A DNA stretch of 64,000 nucleotides from Perlabentimonas sp964490015 (GTDB lineage Bacteria; Bacteroidota; Bacteroidia; Bacteroidales; Tenuifilaceae): positions 5,352-69,351 of the forward strand of contig CAZBBA010000012.1 of the NCBI GenBank assembly GCA_964490015.1, given 5' to 3'. The notes under the pieces were generated by a model. That model was not told where the DNA came from. It did not search any database and saw only the letters and a program-made list of their open reading frames with translations. The position numbers were made by a program, and so were the translations under genes. Shown piece after piece: positions 9,311-18,047 of the stretch (position 1 is its first letter; the number at the start of each line of letters is the position of its first letter).

Positions 9311-11512
9311 ATGAGCGTAAAATCGGCAGTTGTCACAATAATCCTGTCCTTCAGCTGCGTTTTCACCTTTGGCCAAATTAACCAACAGGCAGTTGATAGT
9401 TTACTGATACTTAGCTCTAGTAAAGATAAAGCGGTTAAAGTTGACGCGCTAATCAGCCTCACCCGGCTGGTATGGGACTACTACCCCGACTCTTCATTCT
9501 ACTATTCAAACCTTGCACTCCAAGCAGCCGAAAAGTCATCCAATAATGATATTCTTGGTGATGCATATAATAATCAGGCAAATGCATTCCTTATGAATCA
9601 AAAATTTGAGGATGCCCTTACTTGGTACGACAAGGCAATGGATTATAGAAAAAAAGGGACTAGCCCAATAAAGGTTGCGCATACTTTCCACAATATAGGG
9701 CAATGCTATCGCAACTTAAACAACTACTCCGAGTCGATAAATGCATTTAAAGAGGCGGCTGACATTTCCGTAGAGGTTGGCAACTACCAGAATCAAGCAT
9801 ACATGCTCATGAATGTTGCCATAAACTACGAGCAAATAAATGATAACAACAAAGCACTTGAGTATTCGATTCAGGCAGCTAGCATCTTTCTGCAGCTAGA
9901 TATTAAGCAAGGCATTGCCTACGCATATAACTTTATTGGATCCTTACACAGAGACCTAGGTAACATAAACTTGGCCCTTGAGTACCACCTAAAGGCATAC
10001 GAGATATATGAAAGTTTAGGAAATATTGGCGGGCTAACTACAAGTACCAACAATTTGGGAATTATTTACGATGAGTTGAATGATAACCCCAAAGCACTGG
10101 AGTACTACATCAAATCACTAGATCTAGCAATAAAAACTGAAGACAGGGAGGGCCAAGCAGTAGCTTATAACAACATTGGATTCCTACGATCCAAAATGAA
10201 GAACTACACCGAAGCTCTAGTTGCCTTTGAAAAATCACTCGAAATTAGTGAAGTGCTGAAGAATTTCTCAAGCATTATGAACACATATAACAATATTGCC
10301 TGGGTTTACTTCCGCTCAGGTGATATTTCAAACGCGCATAAATTTGTTCAAAAAGCACTCTCCTATTCCGAATACAACACCAATCTATTTTACTTAGCTG
10401 AGAGTAACGAAATTCTAAGCAAAATTGCCTATAAAAGGGGCGAATACAAAAAGGGGTATGAGTATCTTTCGAACTTCATGAGCATCAAGGATAGCCTTTT
10501 CAAAGTAAGTAGTAACGAGAAGTATATGGAGATGCAGGTGAGGTTCGAAACCGAACGTAAAGAACAGGAAATAGAATTGCTCAAGAAAGGTGACGAGATC
10601 AAAAACCTTGAATTAAAAAGGCAAAAAAAACTAAACCTTTTTTGGATAATCATAACAATACTGCTGGTTTCATTTGGGGTTATTATAGCCTTTAACCTAA
10701 AATCAAAACAGAAAGTTAATCACCTATTAACTCAAAAAAACACGGAACTCGAGCAGATTAACAGAAAACTAACAGAATCGGAGCAGCATCTCAAGGAGTT
10801 GAATATCACAAAGGATAGATTCTTCTCACTAATAGCTCACGACCTCAAGAATCCTTTTAATGCTCTAATGGGTTTCAGCGAATTACTTTTCAGCAATTAC
10901 CCTAACTACTCCGACGAGGAAAAGATTGAACTGGTAAAAATCATTTACGATTCGTCGCAGAATCTCTATAAACTTCTTGACAACCTTCTACAGTGGTCCC
11001 GTTCTCAACTTGGTAGTATAATGTATAACCCCGAACTTGTTCCCCTTTTTACAATTGTAGATAATGAACTTGCACTTCTCAAACCCATAGCCAATAATAA
11101 AGAGCTAAAAATTTCAGTTAAAATTGAGGAGTACCTAATCGTTTTTGCCGATAAGAACCTTGTTGGAGTTATTATTCGTAACCTAGTAAGTAACGCCATA
11201 AAATTTAGTCATGCCAACGACACTATTGAGATTGCTGCAATTGAGGAGAATAATATGGTAAAGATATCAGTTGCTGATACCGGAATCGGAATTGATAAAA
11301 GCAATCAGGATAAACTCTTTAGACTCGATACAAACTTTACATCTAAGGGAACTGCCGATGAGAAAGGAACTGGTCTTGGACTCCTGCTCTGCAAAGAGTT
11401 TGTAGAAAAAAATGGCGGGGAAATATGGCTCGATAACAATGACAAAAAGGGAAGTACATTTATTTTTACCCTACCATCAATCCGTTCATCGCGAAACGCT
11501 GAAAAACAATAG
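9311..11512 (+). CDS. TPR-repeat membrane sensor histidine kinase (first of a tandem pair)
   Basis: 734 residues from ATG 9311; alternative starts are ATG 9284 and, overlapping xseA, 9215. I chose 9311 because it gives a clean signal peptide (ending CVFTFGQ). A periplasmic array of about eight TPR repeats (residues roughly 50-410) leads through a coiled coil to one membrane segment (LFWIIITILLVSFGVIIAF). The kinase core is cytosolic: HisKA AHDLKNP with phospho-acceptor H510, N-box NLVSNAIKFS, G1 DTGIGI, G2 GTGLGLLLCKEF. No receiver domain is attached and no response regulator lies nearby. It is closely similar in layout to the next gene, suggesting duplication. Confidence 0.88.
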   Translation: MSVKSAVVTIILSFSCVFTFGQINQQAVDSLLILSSSKDKAVKVDALISLTRLVWDYYPDSSFYYSNLALQAAEKSSNNDILGDAYNNQANAFLMNQKFEDALTWYDKAMDYRKKGTSPIKVAHTFHNIGQCYRNLNNYSESINAFKEAADISVEVGNYQNQAYMLMNVAINYEQINDNNKALEYSIQAASIFLQLDIKQGIAYAYNFIGSLHRDLGNINLALEYHLKAYEIYESLGNIGGLTTSTNNLGIIYDELNDNPKALEYYIKSLDLAIKTEDREGQAVAYNNIGFLRSKMKNYTEALVAFEKSLEISEVLKNFSSIMNTYNNIAWVYFRSGDISNAHKFVQKALSYSEYNTNLFYLAESNEILSKIAYKRGEYKKGYEYLSNFMSIKDSLFKVSSNEKYMEMQVRFETERKEQEIELLKKGDEIKNLELKRQKKLNLFWIIITILLVSFGVIIAFNLKSKQKVNHLLTQKNTELEQINRKLTESEQHLKELNITKDRFFSLIAHDLKNPFNALMGFSELLFSNYPNYSDEEKIELVKIIYDSSQNLYKLLDNLLQWSRSQLGSIMYNPELVPLFTIVDNELALLKPIANNKELKISVKIEEYLIVFADKNLVGVIIRNLVSNAIKFSHANDTIEIAAIEENNMVKISVADTGIGIDKSNQDKLFRLDTNFTSKGTADEKGTGLGLLLCKEFVEKNGGEIWLDNNDKKGSTFIFTLPSIRSSRNAEKQ

Positions 11513-11538
11513 TTGTAATACATATTATTTTTACTGTA

Positions 11539-14385
11539 ATGCAGATTCAACGACTCAGCCTTTTATTTATAGCAACTAATTTAGCGTTGGGTTTAGCTGT
11601 TGCGTCAGATCAAAAAAGTGACAGCCATCAAGGATTTAAGGATCAAGCATTACGATACCTTAACGAGAATCCCCGCAAAGCATTATCCATTACCCAGCAT
11701 GCTGTTTGTCAGGCAAAGCTCCATTCCGACTCTACCACCTTGGTGCAAGGGTATGCCCTTTTAAGCAGAATATACACATCAATAGGCAATACCGATTATG
11801 CTCACGATTATATAGATTCGGCCTTGGTACTAAACAGAATCCAGCAGGCTCCTAACCTAGAAATTATTCGTGCCCAGATTTCATTCCTTAATCGCATTAA
11901 TAAACCCAACGACAGCAATTCGCTTATTGACGATGCCCTTAGAAAAGCTGAAGCTAAAAACAACGATAATGCAACCGTTGGTCTTCTTCTCCTTAAATGC
12001 GATAACCTAAGAGCCTTGCAACAACCACAGCTAGCAATTGTTTTTGCCAAAAGAGCGGTTGTGCTTGCAACTCATATTATCGATATAAAAAGCAAAGGAA
12101 TAGCACACAGAACCATTGGGAGTATTTACTTTCAGCAAGGCCAGTTTGCCTTATCCATTGAAGAGTATGCAATGGCCGAATCGGCTTTCGCCTCTCAAAA
12201 AGATACTCTGAACATTATTATCACCCTGCGAAACATGAGCCTTGCCCATAGAGACCTGGGTGAGTATAATGCTGCATTTAGTGTATTAAATAGGGCTCTA
12301 GAAATGGCAAATATCGCTGGTGATTCCGACGAAATGGGGCATATCTACAATCTGCTTGGAAGTTTGTACTCCCGTACGGGTAAACCAGTAGAGGCTCTTG
12401 AAAATTATAATCGTAGTTTGCAAATTCGAAAGGAAAACGAGTTACTAACAAGCTATGCCTCTACGCTCGAAAATATCTCTAGGGTACAACGCGACTTAGG
12501 AAATTTTAGTGAAGCCCTTAGCAACCTTGAACAAACTCTTTCGATACGAAAAGAACTAAATGACATCCAACGACTTAGCTCTACCTACAACGAAATGGGA
12601 AACCTTTTTGCCCAGCAGGGCAATTTGGCTGAAGCCCTTAAAAGTTACCTCAACTCACTAAAAATTAGGCAAGAAGCAAACCTGCAATCGGATATTGCCC
12701 GTTCCTTGGTTAACATTGGCATAACTTACCGACAGCTAAACTCGCACCAGAACGCCTTAAAATACTTTAACCAAGCGCTGGGCATAATTACCGACAGCTC
12801 CGATCCAGTGGGCAAATCGTATATTTACATCCACATTGGCAACTCCTTACGCGATATGGGAAATGCCAAACAAGCAGTGGAGAATTATGCCAAGGCTCTA
12901 AATCTGAGAAAAAACACAGGCAATCAATTTCTCATCGCACAGGCCATGCGTAGCCTGGCTGTGGCATACAACGAGATAGATGACTTTCAAAGAGCACATC
13001 AGCATATCGATCAGGCAATTACTATTGCTAAATCGCTAAACGAGGAAGGCCTTATTGCTGATTTATACAACGAGAAAGGTAACGTTTTGCAACGCCAAGG
13101 AAAACTGGAAGAAGCAATAGATCATTTCGATCAAGCTTCAATCCTATTTGGAAAGATTTTCGACCTCGACAAACGTGGGCTTTGCCTTCGGAAAATTGGA
13201 GAAATTCAGACTAAACTTGGTCATTTCAATAGTGCATTCGATAATCTTAAACTTGCCCTTTCCCTCTCCGATAAAACGCAGAATAAAAAACTAAAAGAGC
13301 TTACTCTTCTCGCTCTTCACGACTTTTACAGTGCTCGTGGGCAATACATGGAGGCGCTAACGTACTTTAAACAGTATATTGCTATTAAAGATAGCCTTGC
13401 GGCAAACACCCGAATGGAGAGTATTCTACAAGCTAGCCTCGATGTAGAGCTTAATAAAAAGGCCGAAGAGATAAAGCAAATAGAAAGTGAGGTTGAATCG
13501 TTGAGAACAGAAGCACAACTTAGAGAGGTACAGCTACAACAACAAAGACTGATCAAGAACTTCTTGGCAATATCATCCCTTTTTGTAATGCTTGTTGCAG
13601 CAGGAAGCATTTACGGTTATGTTGTAATTCGGAAAAAAAACCTTAGGCTCAACGAAGCTTACGATAAGATAACCTTATCGGAACGAGAGCTAAAAAAGAT
13701 GGTGCAAACAAAGGATAAAATTTTCTCAATTATTGCACACGACCTAAGAAGTCCCTTTACCGCACTTGTGGGGTTAACTGAAGTTTTGGCAAACCAGTCT
13801 AATGAACTCAGTAGACCCGAAATCAACGAATTCGGCAAACTTATAAATGAATCCTCCGAGAAGTTACTTAGACTAATTGAAAATCTGCTGGAATGGTCCC
13901 GAAGCCAAACCGACAAGATTTCGCTTTCTCCAAAATCAATTAATCTAAATACGCTAGTAAATGATTCCATTAGCGTTTTAATGTTGCAGGCAAATGCAAA
14001 GGAGATTAATGTTGTAAACCTTGTTCCCAATGATCTAAATGTAGAGGCAGACTACGAAACAATGACAACCGTTATTAGAAACCTAACCTCAAATGCAATA
14101 AAATTTACAGCTAAAGGTGGTGCTGTTAAGCTTGCCGCCGAGGTTGATTCAGATTTCATTAGTATCAAAATTGCTGATACTGGAGTGGGCATACCTCCCG
14201 AAAATCAGGCAAAGCTATTTAAACTCGACGAGAGTTTTAGCACAAAAGGAACCGGACAAGAGGCCGGAACTGGACTGGGACTAATCATTTGCAAAGAATT
14301 TGTGGAGAAAAACAAGGGAACAATTAGCGTTACAAGCATGCAAGGAAAAGGCACAATATTTACAATAAAACTACCCAAAGCATAA
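11539..14385 (+). CDS. TPR-repeat membrane sensor histidine kinase (second of a tandem pair)
   Basis: 948 residues. The signal peptide ends near LGLAVAS; about twelve TPR units follow (residues 50-610, with repeats such as YNLLGSLYSRTGKPVEALENY), then a coiled coil, a membrane helix (FLAISSLFVMLVAAGSIYGY) and a kinase core. HisKA reads AHDLRSP with H734; the N-box is NLTSNAIKFT, then DTGVGIP and GTGLGLIICKEF. It starts 26 bases after the first kinase and ends 16 bases before xseB, so all are probably on one transcript. The longer TPR array is the main difference from its neighbour. Partner regulator unknown. Confidence 0.88.
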   Translation: MQIQRLSLLFIATNLALGLAVASDQKSDSHQGFKDQALRYLNENPRKALSITQHAVCQAKLHSDSTTLVQGYALLSRIYTSIGNTDYAHDYIDSALVLNRIQQAPNLEIIRAQISFLNRINKPNDSNSLIDDALRKAEAKNNDNATVGLLLLKCDNLRALQQPQLAIVFAKRAVVLATHIIDIKSKGIAHRTIGSIYFQQGQFALSIEEYAMAESAFASQKDTLNIIITLRNMSLAHRDLGEYNAAFSVLNRALEMANIAGDSDEMGHIYNLLGSLYSRTGKPVEALENYNRSLQIRKENELLTSYASTLENISRVQRDLGNFSEALSNLEQTLSIRKELNDIQRLSSTYNEMGNLFAQQGNLAEALKSYLNSLKIRQEANLQSDIARSLVNIGITYRQLNSHQNALKYFNQALGIITDSSDPVGKSYIYIHIGNSLRDMGNAKQAVENYAKALNLRKNTGNQFLIAQAMRSLAVAYNEIDDFQRAHQHIDQAITIAKSLNEEGLIADLYNEKGNVLQRQGKLEEAIDHFDQASILFGKIFDLDKRGLCLRKIGEIQTKLGHFNSAFDNLKLALSLSDKTQNKKLKELTLLALHDFYSARGQYMEALTYFKQYIAIKDSLAANTRMESILQASLDVELNKKAEEIKQIESEVESLRTEAQLREVQLQQQRLIKNFLAISSLFVMLVAAGSIYGYVVIRKKNLRLNEAYDKITLSERELKKMVQTKDKIFSIIAHDLRSPFTALVGLTEVLANQSNELSRPEINEFGKLINESSEKLLRLIENLLEWSRSQTDKISLSPKSINLNTLVNDSISVLMLQANAKEINVVNLVPNDLNVEADYETMTTVIRNLTSNAIKFTAKGGAVKLAAEVDSDFISIKIADTGVGIPPENQAKLFKLDESFSTKGTGQEAGTGLGLIICKEFVEKNKGTISVTSMQGKGTIFTIKLPKA

Positions 14386-14401
14386 CGAAAGCATAAGCAT
14401 C

Positions 14402-14605
14402 ATGGCCAAAAAAGACATATCGTACTCCGAGGCTATTGCTGAAATTGAGGCAATTGTCGAAAAAATAGAGAACAACGAACTTGATGTAGATGAACTTGCA
14501 CATAACGTAAAAAAGGTTGCCGAACTTATAAAACTCTGTAAGGCCAAACTACGCTCAACCGAAGAGGAGGTTGAGAAGATACTTAAGGATTTCGACAAGG
14601 ATTAG
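14402..14605 (+). CDS. xseB: Exodeoxyribonuclease VII small subunit
   Basis: 67 residues, standard XseB length. It carries the family pattern YSEAIAEIEAIVEKIENNE...DVDELAHNVKKVAELIKLCK, two helices that pack on the XseA C-terminal region. It is last in the + strand run and followed directly by a strong terminator at 14611-14644. Separation from xseA is unusual, since the two are commonly neighbours. Confidence 0.95.
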   Translation: MAKKDISYSEAIAEIEAIVEKIENNELDVDELAHNVKKVAELIKLCKAKLRSTEEEVEKILKDFDKD

Positions 14606-14610
14606 AAAGA

Positions 14611-14644
14611 AAGAGGGGTTTTTCGGTACCGAAAAACCCCTCTT
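14611..14644. terminator. Perfect 34-base palindromic terminator
   Basis: Two 17-base arms (core GAGGGGTTTTTCGG) with no extra loop sequence beyond the innermost bases. It closes the xseB run on + and the aspartase gene on -. Confidence 0.85.
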
Positions 14645-14663
14645 CATATTTCATCACGCCAAC

Positions 14664-16523
14664 CTACAGTACTATTTTACCGGGTTTTATCATATTCTCG
14701 GGCGCAAGAATTTTATTGAGTTGTTCCTGAGTAAGAATTTTATGCTCTAACACTAATTCATAAACACTGCGACCAGTTTGTAACGCCTTTTTGGCAATCA
14801 TTGTCGATTTTTCGTAACCAATTACAGGGTTAAGTGCTGTTACAAGGCCTATACTATTGTGAACCAGCTCACGGCAACGCTCCTCGTTGGCAGTAATCCC
14901 ATCAATACACCTGTACTTAAGGGTATTCATGCCGTTTTTAAGCATCTCAATCGATTCGAAAAGACTCTGTACAATTATTGGTTCAAACACATTTAACTCC
15001 AGCTGTCCACCCTCGGCAGCAAGGGTAACCGTAAGGTCATTACCAATTACCTTAAAAGCAATCTGATTAACGACCTCAGGTATTACTGGATTAACCTTGC
15101 CTGGCATAATAGATGACCCAGGCTGCATGGGTGGCAAATTAATCTCATTAATTCCCGTTCTGGGTCCCGATGACAGCAGCCTTAAGTCGTTCGAAATTTT
15201 TGAGAGCTTTACTGCCAACCGTTTTACTGCAGAGGAGTACATTACAAAAGCTCCAGTATCCTGAGTAGCCTCAACCAGGTTCGAAGCCAAAACAACATCA
15301 AGCCCAGAAATTTTACGTAGATGAGTCATAACCTTGTCGGCGTACTCGGGTTCAGAGTTAATTCCCGTGCCAATGGCAGTTGCCCCCATGTTTACCTCAA
15401 GGAAAAGTCGAGCATTTTGATTTAAGCGCTCAACCTCCTCTGAAAGCGTAACAGCGTAGGCTTCAAATGACTGCCCCAGAGTCATTGGCACAGCATCCTG
15501 TAGCTGAGTTCGTCCCATTTTAATAATATGAGCAAACTCTTTGGCCTTAGCGGAAAATGACTCAATAAGTGATTTTAACACAACTACAAGTTTCTCGTTT
15601 GAGTGTATAAGGGCTATCTTAACGGCTGTTGGATAGGCGTCGTTTGTAGACTGTGAAAGGTTTACGTGGTTGTTGGGATGGCAAAAATCGTACTGGCCTT
15701 TCTCGTATCCAAGTAGCTCCAGAGCCCTATTTGCAATAACCTCATTAGCGTTCATATTTGTTGAAGTTCCTGCTCCTCCTTGGATCATATCCACAACAAA
15801 GTGATTGTGAAACTTACCGTTTTTAATCTCCTCACATGCAGCAACTATTGCATCTCTTATTGGTTTTGGTAGTAATCCCAATTCATAGTTCGCCTCGGCA
15901 GCAGCCTCCTTTACAATGGCCAGCGCATCTATAAGTGTTGGGTAAAAGCTTAAGGTAACACCGCTAATATTAAAATTCTCGATTGCCCTTAGCGTTTGAA
16001 CTCCATAAAAATACTCCGAGGGGACATCGCGATCGCCAAGCAGGTCGTGTTCGCGCCTTGTGCTTCCCGATTCGTACTGTGCTGCGGGGTTTACCATACG
16101 ATTATTTGCATGGCGCATACGCCTTGAAATAACACGGGTAATATTCGAGAATATTTTCAGGGTTGTTTCGGCACTCTTGCTAAATACCTCATCCTCCAGC
16201 ATGAAGACAACTGTTTCAACCAATGCTCTAGCCGAAGTTGAGTGTGGCGAATCGGAAGCCCATGCACCTTCGCCTAAAAAATCACCCTTGCTAAAGTAGG
16301 TTAGCTTAAGTTCTAAACCGTAGGGATTGCTTTTAAACAGCTCTACTGCACCCTTGTAAATGATAAAAATGCTTTCTCGTGGACCATTTTCTCTAAAAAG
16401 AAGCTGATGTGGTTTAAAGGTTTTGCGTTTAATACTACCCGATAAAAGCTCGTACTCATTTTCGGTAAGCCCCCTAAAGAGTTCAATTTTTCTAAGAAAC
16501 TCAATAATCTCAACTTTGTCCAT
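14664..16523 (-). CDS. aspA: Aspartate ammonia-lyase with N-terminal cyclic-nucleotide-binding domain
   Basis: Converts aspartate to fumarate and ammonia, feeding amino-acid carbon into fumarate reduction. 619 residues: a CNB domain (about 1-140; ESIFIIYKGAVELFKSN and GDFLGEGAWASD look like the cNMP-binding beta barrel), then a full aspartase (about 155-619). Aspartase rather than fumarase is indicated by QSTNDAYPT, MGRTQLQDAVPMTLGQ and the signature GSSIMPGKVNPVIPE near 468. Plain AspA is about 470 residues, so the extra 150 are a true fusion. In the CNB part the Arg of the usual phosphate-binding cassette is not obvious: around the expected place I read DSPHSTSARALVE. Ligand control is therefore an inference. 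Confidence 0.93.
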   Translation of the reverse strand: MDKVEIIEFLRKIELFRGLTENEYELLSGSIKRKTFKPHQLLFRENGPRESIFIIYKGAVELFKSNPYGLELKLTYFSKGDFLGEGAWASDSPHSTSARALVETVVFMLEDEVFSKSAETTLKIFSNITRVISRRMRHANNRMVNPAAQYESGSTRREHDLLGDRDVPSEYFYGVQTLRAIENFNISGVTLSFYPTLIDALAIVKEAAAEANYELGLLPKPIRDAIVAACEEIKNGKFHNHFVVDMIQGGAGTSTNMNANEVIANRALELLGYEKGQYDFCHPNNHVNLSQSTNDAYPTAVKIALIHSNEKLVVVLKSLIESFSAKAKEFAHIIKMGRTQLQDAVPMTLGQSFEAYAVTLSEEVERLNQNARLFLEVNMGATAIGTGINSEPEYADKVMTHLRKISGLDVVLASNLVEATQDTGAFVMYSSAVKRLAVKLSKISNDLRLLSSGPRTGINEINLPPMQPGSSIMPGKVNPVIPEVVNQIAFKVIGNDLTVTLAAEGGQLELNVFEPIIVQSLFESIEMLKNGMNTLKYRCIDGITANEERCRELVHNSIGLVTALNPVIGYEKSTMIAKKALQTGRSVYELVLEHKILTQEQLNKILAPENMIKPGKIVL

Positions 16524-16611
16524 AACACAAAATATTTTGATAAGTAAATAATGTTTAAACTGGGTAATTGATGATTTTCTTGTAATCTAGCGTCATTTAT
16601 AATTCCCTCCA

Positions 16612-16619
16612 CAAAGGTA
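16612..16619 (-). promoter_or_regulatory. -7 box (TACCTTTG) upstream of aspA
   Basis: Exact TAnnTTTG on the minus strand, implying a leader of about 80 bases. No TTTG -33 box seen. Confidence 0.4.
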
Positions 16620-16701
16620 TTCAAGTAAAATGGAATTGCGAGGAGAAAATCGATGATATTCCTCTACTTTAGAGCATGTTTATTGGGGAAATAATATAAA
16701 A

Positions 16702-16729
16702 GCAAAGCCTCACCGAAGTGAGGCTTTGC
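16702..16729 (-). terminator. UUCG-tetraloop terminator of the trypsin-like protease gene
   Basis: Twelve-base perfect arms (16702-16713 and 16718-16729). The minus-strand RNA loop is C(UUCG)G, an unusually stable tetraloop, followed by TTTTATATTATTT. It lies 28 bases past the stop at 16757. Confidence 0.8.
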
Positions 16730-16756
16730 CTTCTAAAACTCAACTATAAAACCAAA

Positions 16757-17599
16757 CTAACCATTATAAAAAGTCTTCTTACTATCCTTAGTATTCTTTT
16801 CAACATAGATTTCAGTTTCCTGATCAAAGAATGAGAGTATTCCATCGAGCGTTACAGCTTGAGATATACTTGTGCTGGTATGCTTGTAGATTATATTAGC
16901 TAAATGGAGAAGTTGATTCTGATTTGCAATTAACACCTGCATTGGGTCAATATCACCAAACCGCACAATGGTTTCAACCTTCTTAAGCTCCGCTAAATTA
17001 TTTGTGGCAACCTCTTTTAGCTGATTATAGGCCTTAGAAGCTGGAGTACACCTGCGGCTAATAATTCCAATAACCTGCATTGTTTTGGGATCAATCAACG
17101 GGGCACCACTGTTGCCGTAACCAACCTGACCATCGAACTGGAACATCCGAACCCCATCGCTATTGGCATAAATCGACGCAATAATACCCGATCGGAGAGC
17201 TAAATTCGAATAGCCGCTATTAAAAACTAACGCGGCCACACTAGATCCTATGGTATAGTTCCGCTGTTGACTAAGAGTTAAACTAGGTATGTTGGCAAAT
17301 TCTGGCAAATCGATATTAAAAATGGCGTAGTGGCCGCAGTTGTGAAGAACACCAATACGTAACTCCTTGGTAAACTCGGTGTAGGGAATTTTCATCGAAG
17401 CGGTAACTGTATTTGCATCGGCATCCACAAAAGTAATCTCAACCTTGTGGGCTTTTTCAACGCAAAACGCATGCTGACTGGTAACAAGAAAATTTTTTAC
17501 TTTAAAGCCTGTAAGTGTGTCTATACTAACCCCCCTCTCATTCAAAAAATTTAATTGGCAAACCGAAGCATGGCAGGACTTCCAAATTTGGCTAAGCAT
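16757..17599 (-). CDS. Cytosolic trypsin-like serine protease-fold protein
   Basis: 280 residues with no signal peptide. The N-terminal 190 residues have the chymotrypsin/HtrA layout: LVTSQHAF supplies the catalytic His (H43) and GQVGYGNSGAPLID the nucleophile (S164), followed by VIGIISRR. Where the catalytic Asp of the D-x-A-[IL]-x-x pattern is expected I read HYAIFNI, so position 90 is His; D97 is a less likely substitute. Residues 190-280 are mostly helical and unrecognised. A 41-residue membrane peptide gene is 48 bases upstream on the same strand, and a NACHT-type NTPase gene lies divergently beyond it. Cytosolic trypsin-like proteins beside STAND NTPases are typical of bacterial conflict systems; that role is inference. 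Confidence 0.75.
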   Translation of the reverse strand: MLSQIWKSCHASVCQLNFLNERGVSIDTLTGFKVKNFLVTSQHAFCVEKAHKVEITFVDADANTVTASMKIPYTEFTKELRIGVLHNCGHYAIFNIDLPEFANIPSLTLSQQRNYTIGSSVAALVFNSGYSNLALRSGIIASIYANSDGVRMFQFDGQVGYGNSGAPLIDPKTMQVIGIISRRCTPASKAYNQLKEVATNNLAELKKVETIVRFGDIDPMQVLIANQNQLLHLANIIYKHTSTSISQAVTLDGILSFFDQETEIYVEKNTKDSKKTFYNG

Positions 17600-17647
17600 G
17601 TTGGGTAGTGTTAAATGGTTAATGGTTGTTGGTTGATACGGGCAACA

Positions 17648-17773
17648 CTAAAAAGAGCGCACAATTGTGAACACAAAAAGCATTGTTACTAGGAAGAATA
17701 CCACGAAAACGCCCACATCGATTGTGATTCGATTAATAAGGCTTGATCTTAGAAATACTCCTACTCTTTTCAT
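17648..17773 (-). CDS. Predicted 41-residue single-pass membrane peptide
   Basis: ATG at 17773 to TAG at 17648. The peptide has a basic N-terminus (MKRVGVFLRSSLINR) and one strongly hydrophobic stretch (VGVFVVFFLVTMLFVFTIV) ending RSF. It lies in the gap between the protease and the NACHT NTPase, 48 bases before the protease start and on its strand. Hydrophobic short frames arise by chance in AT-rich DNA, so support is only the charge/hydrophobicity layout and position. It could be a membrane anchor or effector for the neighbouring system, or not a gene. Confidence 0.4.
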   Translation of the reverse strand: MKRVGVFLRSSLINRITIDVGVFVVFFLVTMLFVFTIVRSF

Positions 17774-18047
17774 AATTAGATTCTTTAAGGTGTTTGTTAA
17801 TGAGGTTGTGGGTGCTTTAAACCTTAAAAAATTATGCGTTTCGTAAAAAAAAACTAATTTTAGAGCACAAACAACTTTAACTTTTTTTATTGATACAAAA
17901 CTATAGCTAATAGAAAAGGTGTCGAGTGGTCAAAATTGCCATTTTTTTTCGTCCTACCTTTTGGGGATTATTCCATTACTTTTTTAGTCATTTTCCTACT
18001 GATTAACAACACATTTCACGATTTATAACTGGCAATGTGCCAAAAGT

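Noticed and set aside
9166..9462. 98-codon minus-strand frame at the xseA/kinase junction
   Set aside because: Antisense to two supported genes; no family resemblance.
16343..16624. 93-codon minus-strand frame overlapping the start of aspA
   Set aside because: Out-of-frame shadow of the CNB-aspartase gene, which has clear domain motifs.
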